Positions 53,024-61,526 are shown, counted from the first letter of the stretch. The stretch is DNA of 64,000 bases from Paraktedonobacter carboxidivorans (GCA_041156125.1 JBEVTI010000001.1:277660-341659), one strand, 5' to 3'. Numbers and translations are program-made. The notes: generated by a model from the letters alone, not told the origin.

Positions 53024-53971
53024 ATGCAACTTTTAATGCTTGGTGAGGCTGAGGTGCAGGGATTGCTGGACCCCATTGGTCTGCTGGATGCGCTGGCGGA
53101 AAGTTTTAAAGCGTTGAGTGAAAACCTGGTTGTTGCCCCAAAACGTAGCGAAGTGACTGTGCCAGAAAAGGGATTTTTGCTGACGATGCCAGCGTATCAA
53201 CGCGATCACGAGATCACTGTCAAGCTGGTGTCCATCTTTCACGGCAATGAAGAGCTCGGTCTGCCTTCACACCAGGCCTTGATCTGTTTATTCGATGCTC
53301 AGACTGGGTTGCTTTGCGCGATTATGGATGGCACGAGTATTACAGCCCTGCGCACGGCTGGAGCAGCTGCTCTCTCGACCAGGCTGCTGGCGCGCCCGGA
53401 GAGCAGTGTGCTGGCGATTGTGGGCGCGGGCGTGCAGGGGAGGGCGCATCTCAAATTGCTGCCGCTGGTGCGTGCTTTCTCAGAGATCCGCATTGCCTCG
53501 CACAGCTTTGCCAACGCGGAGCGCCTGGCGGCCATAGATATCAGAGCGCGCGCGTTTGCGAGTGTCGAGGAGGCTGTAGATGGAGCTGACGTGATCTGTC
53601 TCTGTACCAGCGCGAGCAAGCCAGTGCTCAAGCTGGCGTGGCTTGCACCGGGGGCGCATGTAACCTCTGTGGGATACAGACCGCCAGGGGGAGAACTTGA
53701 CTCGCAGATCATCGAGCGCAGCCGTCTCTTTGTGGAGACGCGCCTGGCCTTTGAGCCTGCACCAGCCGGCTGTGCTGAACTGGCAGGCTTTGCTGCCGGA
53801 TTTGGCACAGAGTTAGGCGAGCTATTGCTGGGTCAGCGTCCAGGTCGCCAGGGGCAGCACGAGCTAACGCTTTATAAGGCCATGGGGCATGCCTGCGAAG
53901 ACATGGCTGCGGCCAGCCTGGTCTATCAACGCGCTCGGCAGGAGGGGGCGGGTCGCGTGGTGGAACTCTAA
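53024..53971 (+). CDS. Ornithine cyclodeaminase/mu-crystallin family protein
   Basis: A 315-residue NAD(P)-dependent enzyme of the OCD family: ornithine cyclodeaminase, alanine dehydrogenase or ketimine reductase. IMDGTSITALRTAGAAALST is the family signature and ILAIVGAGVQGRAHL-like VLAIVGAGVQGRAHLKLL the dinucleotide-binding turn; SVGYRPPGGELD follows. ATG 53024 follows CAGGAGATTGT. It lies behind the hydantoinase-type gene and may act on the amino acid that enzyme releases, an inference from neighbourhood only. Confidence 0.9.
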   Translation: MQLLMLGEAEVQGLLDPIGLLDALAESFKALSENLVVAPKRSEVTVPEKGFLLTMPAYQRDHEITVKLVSIFHGNEELGLPSHQALICLFDAQTGLLCAIMDGTSITALRTAGAAALSTRLLARPESSVLAIVGAGVQGRAHLKLLPLVRAFSEIRIASHSFANAERLAAIDIRARAFASVEEAVDGADVICLCTSASKPVLKLAWLAPGAHVTSVGYRPPGGELDSQIIERSRLFVETRLAFEPAPAGCAELAGFAAGFGTELGELLLGQRPGRQGQHELTLYKAMGHACEDMAAASLVYQRARQEGAGRVVEL

Positions 53972-54517
53972 GCTGACGGAAGCGCGTGAGCATAGTATGC
54001 AGGTGTAACTATAGTCGTATGGGAGGGTAGTGTTTACAGTGGAAGTGGCGAGGTGTATAGGTGAGGGTAGTGTGTATGGTAGAAAGAGCGAGGTGTATAG
54101 GTGAGGGTAGCGTGTATGGTAGAAAGAGCGAGGTGTATAGGTGAGGGTTGCACACGTGGCAGCAGAGGGATTGGTCAGCCATAAGGCACATTCTTCTCTG
54201 CTTCTGTTGCGTAAGCGACGCTTCGGCCTGTATACTATAGCGAAATTGGTAGCCCTCCACAACGCGTCAAGTATATACGTGAAGACGCTCACAAGCGCGT
54301 TGACAGGCTCGTGAGAGCCTGATCCATGGTCCGAACAATCCAGTCATGGTAATTTAGGAGGAGCGCAGGCAGGGGAGCAAGTGGAAAAATGGCTGAGGAT
54401 TGGACCTGTGGAAACGCCAGCCAGAGTTGATCGTTACAATGGTTGCTTTCTCTATGGTTGTATACTGTCCATAACAGGACGCCTACTTGCTATTCTATTC
54501 TCTGGAGGTTCTGTTCT
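53972..54517. other. Intergenic region with tandem repeat
   Basis: About 545 bases between the OCD gene and the UDP-xylose synthase gene. It holds the 40-base tandem repeat (54028-54147). The remaining 370 bases show no gene; weak inverted repeats occur (GCGACGCTTCG near 54210, GGCTCGTGAGAGCC near 54307). Confidence 0.4.
54028..54147. repeat. Three tandem copies of a 40-bp unit
   Basis: Copies 54028-54067, 54068-54107 and 54108-54147. The second and third differ by one base; the first is diverged in its first half but shares the block GCGAGGTGTATAGGTGAGGG exactly. A partial fourth start follows. No ORF, purine-rich on the plus strand. Confidence 0.85.
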
Positions 54518-55474
54518 TTGAAAATTCTTGTCACTGGCGGAGCAGGCTTTATTGGCTCTCATCTGTGCGCGCGCTTGCTGGAGGAGGGCCATGATGTTCT
54601 CTGCGTCGATAATCTCATCACTGGTTCAGAAAAAAATATCGCGTCGCTACGCACTCACCCGCATTTTACGTATGTGAAACAGGATGTCACACAGCCTTTT
54701 GATTTCACGGCTGAGGCCGTTTTTCACATGGCTAGTCCGGCCAGTCCTATCGGATATATGGAAAACCCGATTCAGACTATTCTAGTTAATAGCCAGGGAA
54801 CCTACCAGGTCTTGAGCCAGGCGCTCAAGCAGAAAGCGATGTTTCTTTATACATCGACTTCAGAGGCATATGGTGATCCGTTGGAGCATCCTCAGCGTGA
54901 GGATTACTGGGGGCATGTCAATCCGATTGGCCCGCGCGCCTGCTACGATGAGAGCAAGCGTCTCGGCGAGACACTGACCATGGAATACTACCGCCAGTTC
55001 CAGCTTAATGTGCGTATTGTGCGCATATTCAACACATATGGCCCGCACAGCCAGATGAATGACGGACGGATGATCCCCAATTTCATCATCCAGGCCCTGA
55101 AAAATGGCCCTCTGACGATTTACGGCGATGGCAGTAAAACGCGCAGCATCTGTTATGTCAGTGACTTGATTGATGGATTGCTACGAGCGATGTTCGCCCC
55201 GCATACCGCTGGAGAGGTCTTTAATCTGGGCAATACCGCGGAACATAGTGTGCTGGAGTTTGCGCAGACGATTATCAAGCTGTGCGGTGCGTCGTCCAGT
55301 CTTGTCTTTGAATCCAGTCGTATCGATGATCCTGAACGGCGCCGCCCGGATATTACCAAGGCACGCACCGTTCTTGGTTGGGAACCACGCGTTTCCAAAG
55401 AAGAGGGCTTGCAGCGTACAATCGAGTGGTTTCGCAGCCAGATTCCTGATCTGAGCACAATTCCAACACATTAA
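54518..55474 (+). CDS. UDP-glucuronate decarboxylase (UDP-xylose synthase)
   Basis: A 318-residue extended SDR turning UDP-glucuronate to UDP-xylose. LVTGGAGFIGSHLCARLLEEG binds NAD; YTSTSEAYGDPLEHPQ, GHVNPIGPRACYDESKR with the YxxxK pair, and RIFNTYGPHSQMNDGRMIPNF are the exact signatures of UXS. TTG 54518 follows GGAGGTTCTGTTC and matches the first residue of homologues (MKILVTGG). It starts a group with O-antigen ligase and a flippase-like gene, fitting surface polysaccharide synthesis. Confidence 0.92.
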   Translation: MKILVTGGAGFIGSHLCARLLEEGHDVLCVDNLITGSEKNIASLRTHPHFTYVKQDVTQPFDFTAEAVFHMASPASPIGYMENPIQTILVNSQGTYQVLSQALKQKAMFLYTSTSEAYGDPLEHPQREDYWGHVNPIGPRACYDESKRLGETLTMEYYRQFQLNVRIVRIFNTYGPHSQMNDGRMIPNFIIQALKNGPLTIYGDGSKTRSICYVSDLIDGLLRAMFAPHTAGEVFNLGNTAEHSVLEFAQTIIKLCGASSSLVFESSRIDDPERRRPDITKARTVLGWEPRVSKEEGLQRTIEWFRSQIPDLSTIPTH

Positions 55475-55535
55475 GGGTGTCGCGAGCACATTTGGTGTAA
55501 GGGTTAAGAAGAACAGGAGAGGATAGGTAAAGGAT

Positions 55536-57248
55536 ATGGGTATATTCAAGATCAGCGTGCCGCAAGGGATGCGTCCCGGCGCATGGTTGAATGCAACCTA
55601 TCAGACTGCCCGGTCTTCTATGGCTGGACCTACGGTGCTAAGCGCCCTGGCGGCGGCTCTGGCTGTGACAGTTTTGTTGGTACCGCCGCTGCCCTGGAAT
55701 ATTCGCCTGCCGTTCTATCTAATCTTGCTGGTTTGGACCATCCTGCGCCCCCGTCTCGCGCTTTACTTAATGGCTTTCGCGGTCCCCTGGGGCTCGCTTG
55801 ATTATCTGAATGTTAGCGGACTGCGCCTCGATAGCGCGGATATTCTGGTCGGCTTTCTAAGTGTCGGCTGGCTTTTAAGCTGGGGTCTGCCTGCCTATAT
55901 GGGCGGCGCACGCGATCGCGAGAAGGGCTCAGTGCCTGCCTATCTCTTTCTGGCGATCCTTGTGCTTATCGGGGTGATGCTTCTTTCGCTAACTGTAGCG
56001 ATAAGCAAAAGGGATAGCTTGAAGGAGATCGCGAAATGGCTGGAATTTCTGGTTCTGGTGATGCTGGGGACGCAATATTTGCGGACACGCCGCCAGGTCT
56101 GGACGCTGGCATGTTTTATCATAGCCGGGGCGATTACGCAGGCTTTATTTGGCTATGCTCAGGCGATCTTTAGCCTGGGACCACAATCCTTTGTGCGCGA
56201 TTTCAATTTGCGCGTTTATGGGACGTTCGACCAGCCCAATCCCTATGCTGGCTATCTGAATACGGCGCTGGCTATGACCTTCTCTCTCTTGCTGCTGGGG
56301 CGTAACTGGTTGACTCGTGTGCTTGCTGGCGTGGCTACTTGCGTGATCGGTGGTGCTTTCTACCTGACTCAATCGCGTGGTGGTCAGGTCGCGCTGATCT
56401 CCGCGCTGCTCGTGATTGTTCTGCTCGGTATGCCGCGCATTCGCGTCTGGATGCGTGTGCTGCTGGCCGGCATCTTCGCGCTCGCGCTGGGCATGGTTTC
56501 TGGCGTTATTCCGCTCTATCTCTTTGACCAGGTTAACCACTTTCTGGGTCTGACTGGCATCTCTCTGCAGGACCCCAGTTCGGCCAATTACTCTACCGCG
56601 GAACGCCTGGCCCATTGGATTGCCGGGATCAATATGTACCTGGCCCATCCAGTGCTTGGTGTGGGCATTGGCAACTATCCAGATGCCTACCCTGACTATT
56701 ATGTGACCATCTTTGTCAACTCCCTGGGTCAGGCGCACAATTACTATATCAACATCGCCGCCGAAACTGGCACAATCGGTCTGGTAGTCTATCTGCTCTT
56801 TGTCAGTGCTATGGTGATTGCCGGTAGCAGAGCAGTACACCGGGTCTGTCAGTGTCGCGCCGCGGCCTGGAAAAACCACTCGTCTCACGGCGAGCAAATT
56901 CAAGCTCCACTGGGCAGGCGTAATAAGCTGATGCTCTTGCTGCGTCCGGCGCGTTTCCTGCAGCATTACCGTGGCCAGGAACGTTTTGAGATCACAGGTA
57001 AGCTGACGAATGATCGCGCTCTGGCGATTGGTCTGCTCGCCTCGCTGGTCACTATCTGTGTTCACAACCTGGTCGATGATCTGTATGACCATAGCCTGAC
57101 AAATTTGATGGCCCTTCTCCTCATTGCACTGCTTGCCCTGGGCAAAGTAGTGTTACACGCGCCGGTTAGCAGCGTGCCATCCGCCTCCTCGTTGACTAAC
57201 AGCAGGCGCGAGGAACCCGCGTCAGTACCGGTTGCGCATATAGTCTGA
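55536..57248 (+). CDS. O-antigen ligase/polymerase family membrane protein (Wzy/WaaL-like)
   Basis: A 570-residue polytopic protein with about eleven membrane helices. The large periplasmic loop has LGVGIGNYPDAYPDYY and LGQAHNYYINIAAETGTIGLVVYLL, the O-antigen ligase/polymerase (PF04932) motif with its conserved His. Bacterial members join or polymerise lipid-linked sugars on the outer face of the membrane. The C-terminal about 140 residues include a cytoplasmic insert and two more helices. It follows UDP-xylose synthase by 61 bases. Confidence 0.85.
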   Translation: MGIFKISVPQGMRPGAWLNATYQTARSSMAGPTVLSALAAALAVTVLLVPPLPWNIRLPFYLILLVWTILRPRLALYLMAFAVPWGSLDYLNVSGLRLDSADILVGFLSVGWLLSWGLPAYMGGARDREKGSVPAYLFLAILVLIGVMLLSLTVAISKRDSLKEIAKWLEFLVLVMLGTQYLRTRRQVWTLACFIIAGAITQALFGYAQAIFSLGPQSFVRDFNLRVYGTFDQPNPYAGYLNTALAMTFSLLLLGRNWLTRVLAGVATCVIGGAFYLTQSRGGQVALISALLVIVLLGMPRIRVWMRVLLAGIFALALGMVSGVIPLYLFDQVNHFLGLTGISLQDPSSANYSTAERLAHWIAGINMYLAHPVLGVGIGNYPDAYPDYYVTIFVNSLGQAHNYYINIAAETGTIGLVVYLLFVSAMVIAGSRAVHRVCQCRAAAWKNHSSHGEQIQAPLGRRNKLMLLLRPARFLQHYRGQERFEITGKLTNDRALAIGLLASLVTICVHNLVDDLYDHSLTNLMALLLIALLALGKVVLHAPVSSVPSASSLTNSRREEPASVPVAHIV

Positions 57249-57565
57249 CTAATAGCGCCAGGGAGCGCGTTGCCATCCTCATGTTGCCGGGATTATGGGG
57301 ATAAGGTGCGTGCAAGCTCCAGCTTTGGTGGTAGGTCAGGGGAGAGCAGAGCTTATAAGCGGCAGCGCCACCCAACTTCTGGGCGCGAATTCGCCCTGGA
57401 GAGTGGGTGACGAGTAGCTGGCGTCATTGCTCTAAAAGCATGAATATGCTATATTACTCATAGTATGTTAATGTTTTTAATAACCGGGAAAACCGTTTCT
57501 AAGCTTTAACAGATGACAAGCAAATTAAAAACAACAAGCGGGTCACGAGGGTGGGAGGATTACCT
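57249..57565. other. Intergenic region before the flippase-like gene
   Basis: About 315 bases; AT-rich near 57440-57520. No clear promoter, hairpin or gene was found. Confidence 0.35.
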
Positions 57566-58768
57566 ATGCGCCAACAGAACAACGAAGAGATGTCTTTTGA
57601 CGAGCGCTCGCCGATTACAGAGGTAGAGCAAGCGCAGACGACAAAAGACGAAGTTCCCTTCGAGCAGGTGGCTACGCTGGAGCAAATGACCCTGGTGGAG
57701 CCGGGCGCTGTACTGGCTGCCGCGGATAAGGGCGTGGAGATCAGCAAGTCGCAGCTCTCGTTGAGCAAACGCCTGTTTAACTGGCGCACACTGGTGCCGC
57801 TGGTGATCGTGCTTGGTCTGCTGGCATATACCGCGCAAAAGCTGCAAATTAATCCCGCGCAGACCTGGGCGGCGTTGAGCACGGCCAATCCGCTCTTTTT
57901 CTTAGCGGCCTTTCTGGCTTATTACCTCTCCTTTCCCATTCGTACCCTGCGCTGGCGTCTCTTGCTGGCCAATGTGGGCTATACCGATAAGAGCGCGATT
58001 GCTCAGCCCAGATTTAGCAAGTTGCTGGAAATTGTCTATATTTCCTGGTTTGCCAACGCCATTGTGCCCGCTAAACTGGGTGATCTCTACCGGGCTTATC
58101 TGCTACGCGAGGAGGCAGGGGTATCAGCCACGCGCACTTTTGGCACTATACTTGCTGAACGCTTGCTCGATTTAAGCGTCTTGCTGCTGCTTTTTCTCGC
58201 CTCCATCCTGGTCAGCCTGCGCGAGAATCTGCCTGCCTTCCTGCGCACTGGTCTGTACATTACCCTGGCAATCGTCATCCTGGGCATTGGCGGGCTTTTC
58301 TTTCTGCGCATCTTCAATACACGCGTGCGTGGCTTTGTGCCCATGCGTTTCCAGAACCATTACGATCAACTGCAAGAGGGCACGCTGGGTTCCTTCAAGC
58401 GTGTCCCGCTGCTGATTGTACTCACTGTAGCCGTCTGGTTATGCGAGGCGGGCCGTTTTTTCTTTGTCGCGCTTTCCCTCAATCTGATCGCGGGCAGCTT
58501 ACTGCACATTGGAGCGACGGCGGTCTTTATCGCGCTGGGTGAGGCTTTGCTGACCATTGTTCCCTTTACAGGTGGAGGTGTGGGACTGGTTGAGGGAGGC
58601 ATGCTGGGCATGCTAGCGCTATTTACGAGCGCGCGCAACCTCAGTGCCGCCGCGGTCCTGCTTGACCGCATTATCAGCCTATTCAGCGTTCTCCTCATCG
58701 GCCTGGTGGTCTTCTTAGTTGCCTCTGGTCGGCGCGTAACAGGCAAAGAGAAACGGACTGACGCATAA
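57566..58768 (+). CDS. Flippase-like membrane protein (LPG synthase transmembrane region, AglD/YbhN type)
   Basis: A 400-residue membrane protein. After a polar N-terminus (about 1-75) it has eight or so helices of the UPF0104/lysylphosphatidylglycerol synthase TM family: FPIRTLRWRLLLANVG, FANAIVPAKLGDLYRAYLLR and the end VPFTGGGVGLVEGGMLG are its core motifs. Members move or transfer lipid-linked sugars and phospholipids. ATG 57566 with GGGAGG seven bases upstream is used in place of an earlier GTG. It belongs with the polysaccharide genes upstream. Confidence 0.85.
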   Translation: MRQQNNEEMSFDERSPITEVEQAQTTKDEVPFEQVATLEQMTLVEPGAVLAAADKGVEISKSQLSLSKRLFNWRTLVPLVIVLGLLAYTAQKLQINPAQTWAALSTANPLFFLAAFLAYYLSFPIRTLRWRLLLANVGYTDKSAIAQPRFSKLLEIVYISWFANAIVPAKLGDLYRAYLLREEAGVSATRTFGTILAERLLDLSVLLLLFLASILVSLRENLPAFLRTGLYITLAIVILGIGGLFFLRIFNTRVRGFVPMRFQNHYDQLQEGTLGSFKRVPLLIVLTVAVWLCEAGRFFFVALSLNLIAGSLLHIGATAVFIALGEALLTIVPFTGGGVGLVEGGMLGMLALFTSARNLSAAAVLLDRIISLFSVLLIGLVVFLVASGRRVTGKEKRTDA

Positions 58769-58814
58769 GTCATTCCTGACTTTTCGGCAGGAGGAAACGC
58801 GGTTTGTGCTCTCC

Positions 58815-58843
58815 TTGACAGTGCTGTATGCCTGAAATATAAT
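58815..58843 (+). promoter_or_regulatory. Exact consensus sigma-70 promoter of the rpsU-ybeY-dgkA unit
   Basis: TTGACA (58815-58820), 17 bases, TATAAT (58838-58843). A perfect match, about 105 bases before the damaged rpsU. Confidence 0.8.
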
Positions 58844-58946
58844 TTGTCAGCGAGTCCATGAGTTACAAACGCTGTGCAGATGTGCAAATATTACAGCATT
58901 TGTCGCCCAAGGGCTCTCAAATGGGACACGAGAGGGATGAGATCGA

Positions 58947-59130
58947 GTCACACAGGTCAGGATAGGTGAAAATGAGACATGTGAGACGGCACTGAAGCGT
59001 TTTAGTCGCAAGATTCAACAGGAAGGTTGTTCTCGCTGAGGCGCGTCGGCGCGAGCATTACGAGAAGCCGAGCGTCAAGCGCAAGCGTAAGGAAGTCGCG
59101 AAACGGCGCAAAATGGTGCGGAAAAATTAA
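58947..59130 (+). pseudogene. rpsU: Ribosomal protein bS21 gene with lost start codon and a frameshift
   Basis: Two overlapping readings together give a full bS21. Frame A (58947-59027) codes VTQVRIGENETCETALKRF and SRKIQQEG; one extra base near 59027-59029 then shifts to frame B, VLAEARRREHYEKPSVKRKR and KEVAKRRKMVRKN, ending in TAA at 59128-59130. Frame A left alone stops at TGA 59037. The first codon is GTC where a start (GTG) would be expected, ten bases behind AGAGGG, and no ATG, GTG or TTG is in frame after the previous stop. The promoter, ribosome site and downstream genes are intact, so it is a recent pseudogene, a site of unusual decoding, or two sequence errors. Confidence 0.8.
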
Positions 59131-59229
59131 AGCGGTTACGTGTTGCAAGCTTTCTTCTGCCCAGGGAAAAATAATCATTGTATGGGTCAGACGCGGGCTT
59201 TTTTTGTGCTGTTATAGACTGAGGAAGAT

Positions 59230-59832
59230 ATGTTTGAGCCAGATTTAGAGACAGATGAGGCTCTCATCGATGTTGCGATCGAGACCGAGAGCGCGGCGGA
59301 GAATGAGGCGGCGGCACAATTACTAGAGAGATTGGATTTGGAGCGGCTTGTCAACTCCACTTTGCGCGCGGTACAGGTTGAGCAGGCGGTTACTTTGACG
59401 CTGGCGATTAGCGGTGATAGCGCGATTCAGGCGCTTAACCGGGAGTATCGCGGGCAGGATAAACCTACGGATGTGCTCTCCTTCCCGCTGCTTGACGAGC
59501 CGCTGGTGCAGGTGCGCGCGGATTGGCTGTGGCAGGTGCCAGAGGGGACAGAGGATGTAGAGCAAGCATCCGACGAGAGTGTCGGGTATGCGGCACCGGT
59601 TTTTGTTACACCGGCTGAACTACGTACCAATCTGGGAGATATTATGATCTCCTGGCCTACGACGCGCCGCCAGGCCGAAGAAGCTGGCCATTCCATGGCT
59701 GACGAACTGCTCTTTCTGCTCTGCCACGGTATTCTGCATCTTGTGGGCTACGATGACCAGACGGAGGCGGGCTATACTGAGATGGTGCGCTTGCAAAAAG
59801 CGATCCTTGCCGGCTTTGAGGTGGAAGGCTAA
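59230..59832 (+). CDS. ybeY: Endoribonuclease YbeY, rRNA maturation factor
   Basis: A 200-residue zinc metalloprotein acting on the 3' end of 16S rRNA and in ribosome quality control. LCHGILHLVGYDDQTEAGYTEM holds the three zinc His (the last replaced in this family by a nearby residue: here the HGxLHLxGYDH motif reads GYDD, so the third His is Asp), and NREYRGQDKPTDVLSFPL is the second signature. A 35-residue insert (about 95-130) and an acidic N-terminus make it longer than the usual 150-165. ATG 59230 follows GAGGAAGAT. dgkA follows with no gap. Confidence 0.9.
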   Translation: MFEPDLETDEALIDVAIETESAAENEAAAQLLERLDLERLVNSTLRAVQVEQAVTLTLAISGDSAIQALNREYRGQDKPTDVLSFPLLDEPLVQVRADWLWQVPEGTEDVEQASDESVGYAAPVFVTPAELRTNLGDIMISWPTTRRQAEEAGHSMADELLFLLCHGILHLVGYDDQTEAGYTEMVRLQKAILAGFEVEG

Positions 59833-60240
59833 ATGATGAGTAAACCCGCAACATCTGGCGAAGCGGAGCGGGGCGAATTCGCGAAATTCCTGCGTGGCTT
59901 TGGCTATGCTTTCCACGGCCTCTGGTACGCGCTACGTACCCAGCGTAACGCGCGCGTTCACCTCGCCGTTGCTATTGTGGTGACGCTCGCGGGCATTTTC
60001 CTGCGCGTCTCAGCCCTGGGCTTCGCTATCCTCTACAGCGCTATCGCCAGCGTATTTATCGCTGAAATGTTTAACACCGTCTGTGAACTCTGCGTAGATC
60101 TCGCACAGCCAGAGTATCATCCACTGGCCCGCATCGCCAAGGATGTCGCGGCAGGCGCAGTCCTTTTGAGCGCGCTAATGTCTGTCGTCATCGGCCTCTT
60201 TGTGCTCGGCCCTCCTCTGTGGGCGCTCATTTTTCACTGA
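59833..60240 (+). CDS. dgkA: Diacylglycerol/undecaprenol kinase family protein
   Basis: A 135-residue membrane kinase that phosphorylates diacylglycerol or undecaprenol. Three helices; the catalytic stretch IASVFIAEMFNTVCELCVDL with the ExxNTAxE-type motif is present, followed by IAKDVAAGAVLLSALMSVV. RTQRNARVHLAVAIVV is the usual entry. ATG 59833 directly follows the ybeY stop (second ATG at 59836). In Gram-positive-like genomes ybeY-dgkA is a standard pair. Confidence 0.9.
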   Translation: MMSKPATSGEAERGEFAKFLRGFGYAFHGLWYALRTQRNARVHLAVAIVVTLAGIFLRVSALGFAILYSAIASVFIAEMFNTVCELCVDLAQPEYHPLARIAKDVAAGAVLLSALMSVVIGLFVLGPPLWALIFH

Positions 60241-60249
60241 ACATGTGAC

Positions 60250-60288
60250 GTGTGGTCTCGCGCGAACAATCTTTACGCAAAACCACAC
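60250..60288. terminator. Stem-loop between dgkA and efp
   Basis: GTGTGGT (60250-60256) pairs with ACCACAC (60282-60288), between convergent genes. No T-tract on the plus side; weak. Confidence 0.4.
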
Positions 60289-60381
60289 ATAGCAAGCATC
60301 TGTTGCTGCTGGCTATTTACGCGCTCGACATATTGGCTAATGTGCTTGTCAACGTGAATGAGGTCGCCGGGATTAGAGTTC

Positions 60382-60966
60382 CTAGCGCTTTACTCGCTCA
60401 ACATACTGGCCTGAACGCGTATCGATACGAACACGATCGCCAGGATTGATGAAGAGTGGCACGTTGATTACCGCCCCGGTCTCTAAAGTGGCGGGCTTGG
60501 TGACGTTATTAGCGGTATCACCGCGCACACCCGGCTCAGCGCTCTCGACAGTCAGTTCGAGGAAATTAGGCAATTCGATAGCGATTATTATTTCCCCATC
60601 GACCAGCATCTCTACCACATCCTGCTCCTTGAGAAACTTCACCCCATCGCCCAGGCGCTCTTTCTCCACGGGTTGTTGGTCAAAGGTTTCGGTATTCATA
60701 AAAATGTAATTGTTATCGCTATCGACATAAAGGAACTGCCAGTTCTGGTGCTCCACGCGGACTGCTTCGGCCTCTTCTGAGGCGTTGAAACGTTGCTCCA
60801 GAATTCTGCCGTTTTTTACGTTTTTCAAGCGTACCTGATAAAACGCGCGCCAGTTACCAGGGGTAATGTGGTCTATTTTTTGAATAGAATAAAGGACATT
60901 GTTGTAACGGATCACCATACCATTATAGAAATCTGTGGGGGTTACTGTTGCCACGTAGAATGTCAC
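60382..60966 (-). CDS. efp: Translation elongation factor P with Asn at the modified-loop tip
   Basis: EF-P relieves ribosomes stalled at polyproline. The 194-residue protein has the three OB-like domains: N-terminal KOW domain, a central domain (VEHQNWQFLYVDSDNNYIFMNTET) and C-terminal domain (PNFLELTVESAEPGVRGDTA, SGQYVERVKR). The tip loop reads HITPGNWRAF, so residue 38 (aligned with Lys34 of E. coli and Arg32 of Pseudomonas) is Asn. No modification by lysyl- or rhamnosyl-transfer would fit Asn. ATG 60966. A good promoter is at 61025-61053. Confidence 0.93.
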   Translation of the reverse strand: MTFYVATVTPTDFYNGMVIRYNNVLYSIQKIDHITPGNWRAFYQVRLKNVKNGRILEQRFNASEEAEAVRVEHQNWQFLYVDSDNNYIFMNTETFDQQPVEKERLGDGVKFLKEQDVVEMLVDGEIIIAIELPNFLELTVESAEPGVRGDTANNVTKPATLETGAVINVPLFINPGDRVRIDTRSGQYVERVKR

Positions 60967-61024
60967 CTTTCTGCTCTTCTCAACTTCTGTTTGTCTGGCC
61001 AGGACCAGCTTTTTTCAACTCTCC

Positions 61025-61053
61025 ATTATAGCGACTTTGGAGTCAGAGGGCAA
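61025..61053 (-). promoter_or_regulatory. Promoter of efp
   Basis: Minus strand: TTGCCC (61053-61048), 17 bases, TATAAT (61030-61025). Start of transcription about 50 bases before the ATG at 60966. Confidence 0.6.
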
Positions 61054-61449
61054 ATCCAAAGAAAATGCTTAACGTCCCATTTCTGTTGTATCTCTTTCTT
61101 GCTGGAAAAGGTCAAGGTCTCTTCAACTAATTCGGTACCCGTCTGGAGCACGTTCAAGAAAAAGTCTGGCGTTCCCGTCCCGCGCAGGTAGAGAAACCAG
61201 AAGTCAGTTATCGGTTTTGTGACTTGCCATGTCATGATACGCGCAGAGAAAGTTAGAAGTCAATGAAAAGCAAGCAGTCTATCTACAATGACTTATCAGC
61301 CTGAGTATGAAAAAGTACCCACCACACACGTTCCACTGATTACCTCTTTCATTGGAGCCAGACTCTCAATCCTGGTTGTTCATCTTTTTAAGGGGCGTTC
61401 GGACGCAGGGCCAGCCCGGCGCGGGAGTAAATTCGCTCTGGTGAGCACA

Positions 61450-61501
61450 AAAAGGGCGAACCATCCAGATATGAAATATGCCGGAAGCGGTTCGCCCTTT
61501 T
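61450..61501 (-). terminator. Intrinsic terminator of the HEAT-like gene
   Basis: AAAAGGGCGAACC (61450-61462) and its exact complement (61489-61501); on the minus strand the stem ends in a T-run (CCCTTTTTGTG). One of the few hairpins here with a T-tract, 26 bases past the stop. Confidence 0.7.
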
Positions 61502-61526
61502 ATACAAAAAATGATAATTGCGGAGA

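Larger units (their letters stand above)
60967..61526. other. Intergenic region holding the efp promoter and a terminator
   Basis: About 560 bases. It has the efp promoter (61025-61053) and the terminator of the HEAT-like gene (61450-61501). Nothing else is recognised; several open frames here lack ribosome sites. Confidence 0.5.

Noticed and set aside
54028..54147. CRISPR array
   Set aside because: The repeats are directly adjacent with no unique spacers.
59019..59040. Clear programmed +1 frameshift in rpsU like that of prfB
   Set aside because: The SD-like run is present but spacing and slip codon do not match the known signal, and the start codon is also missing; kept only as one possibility in the findings.
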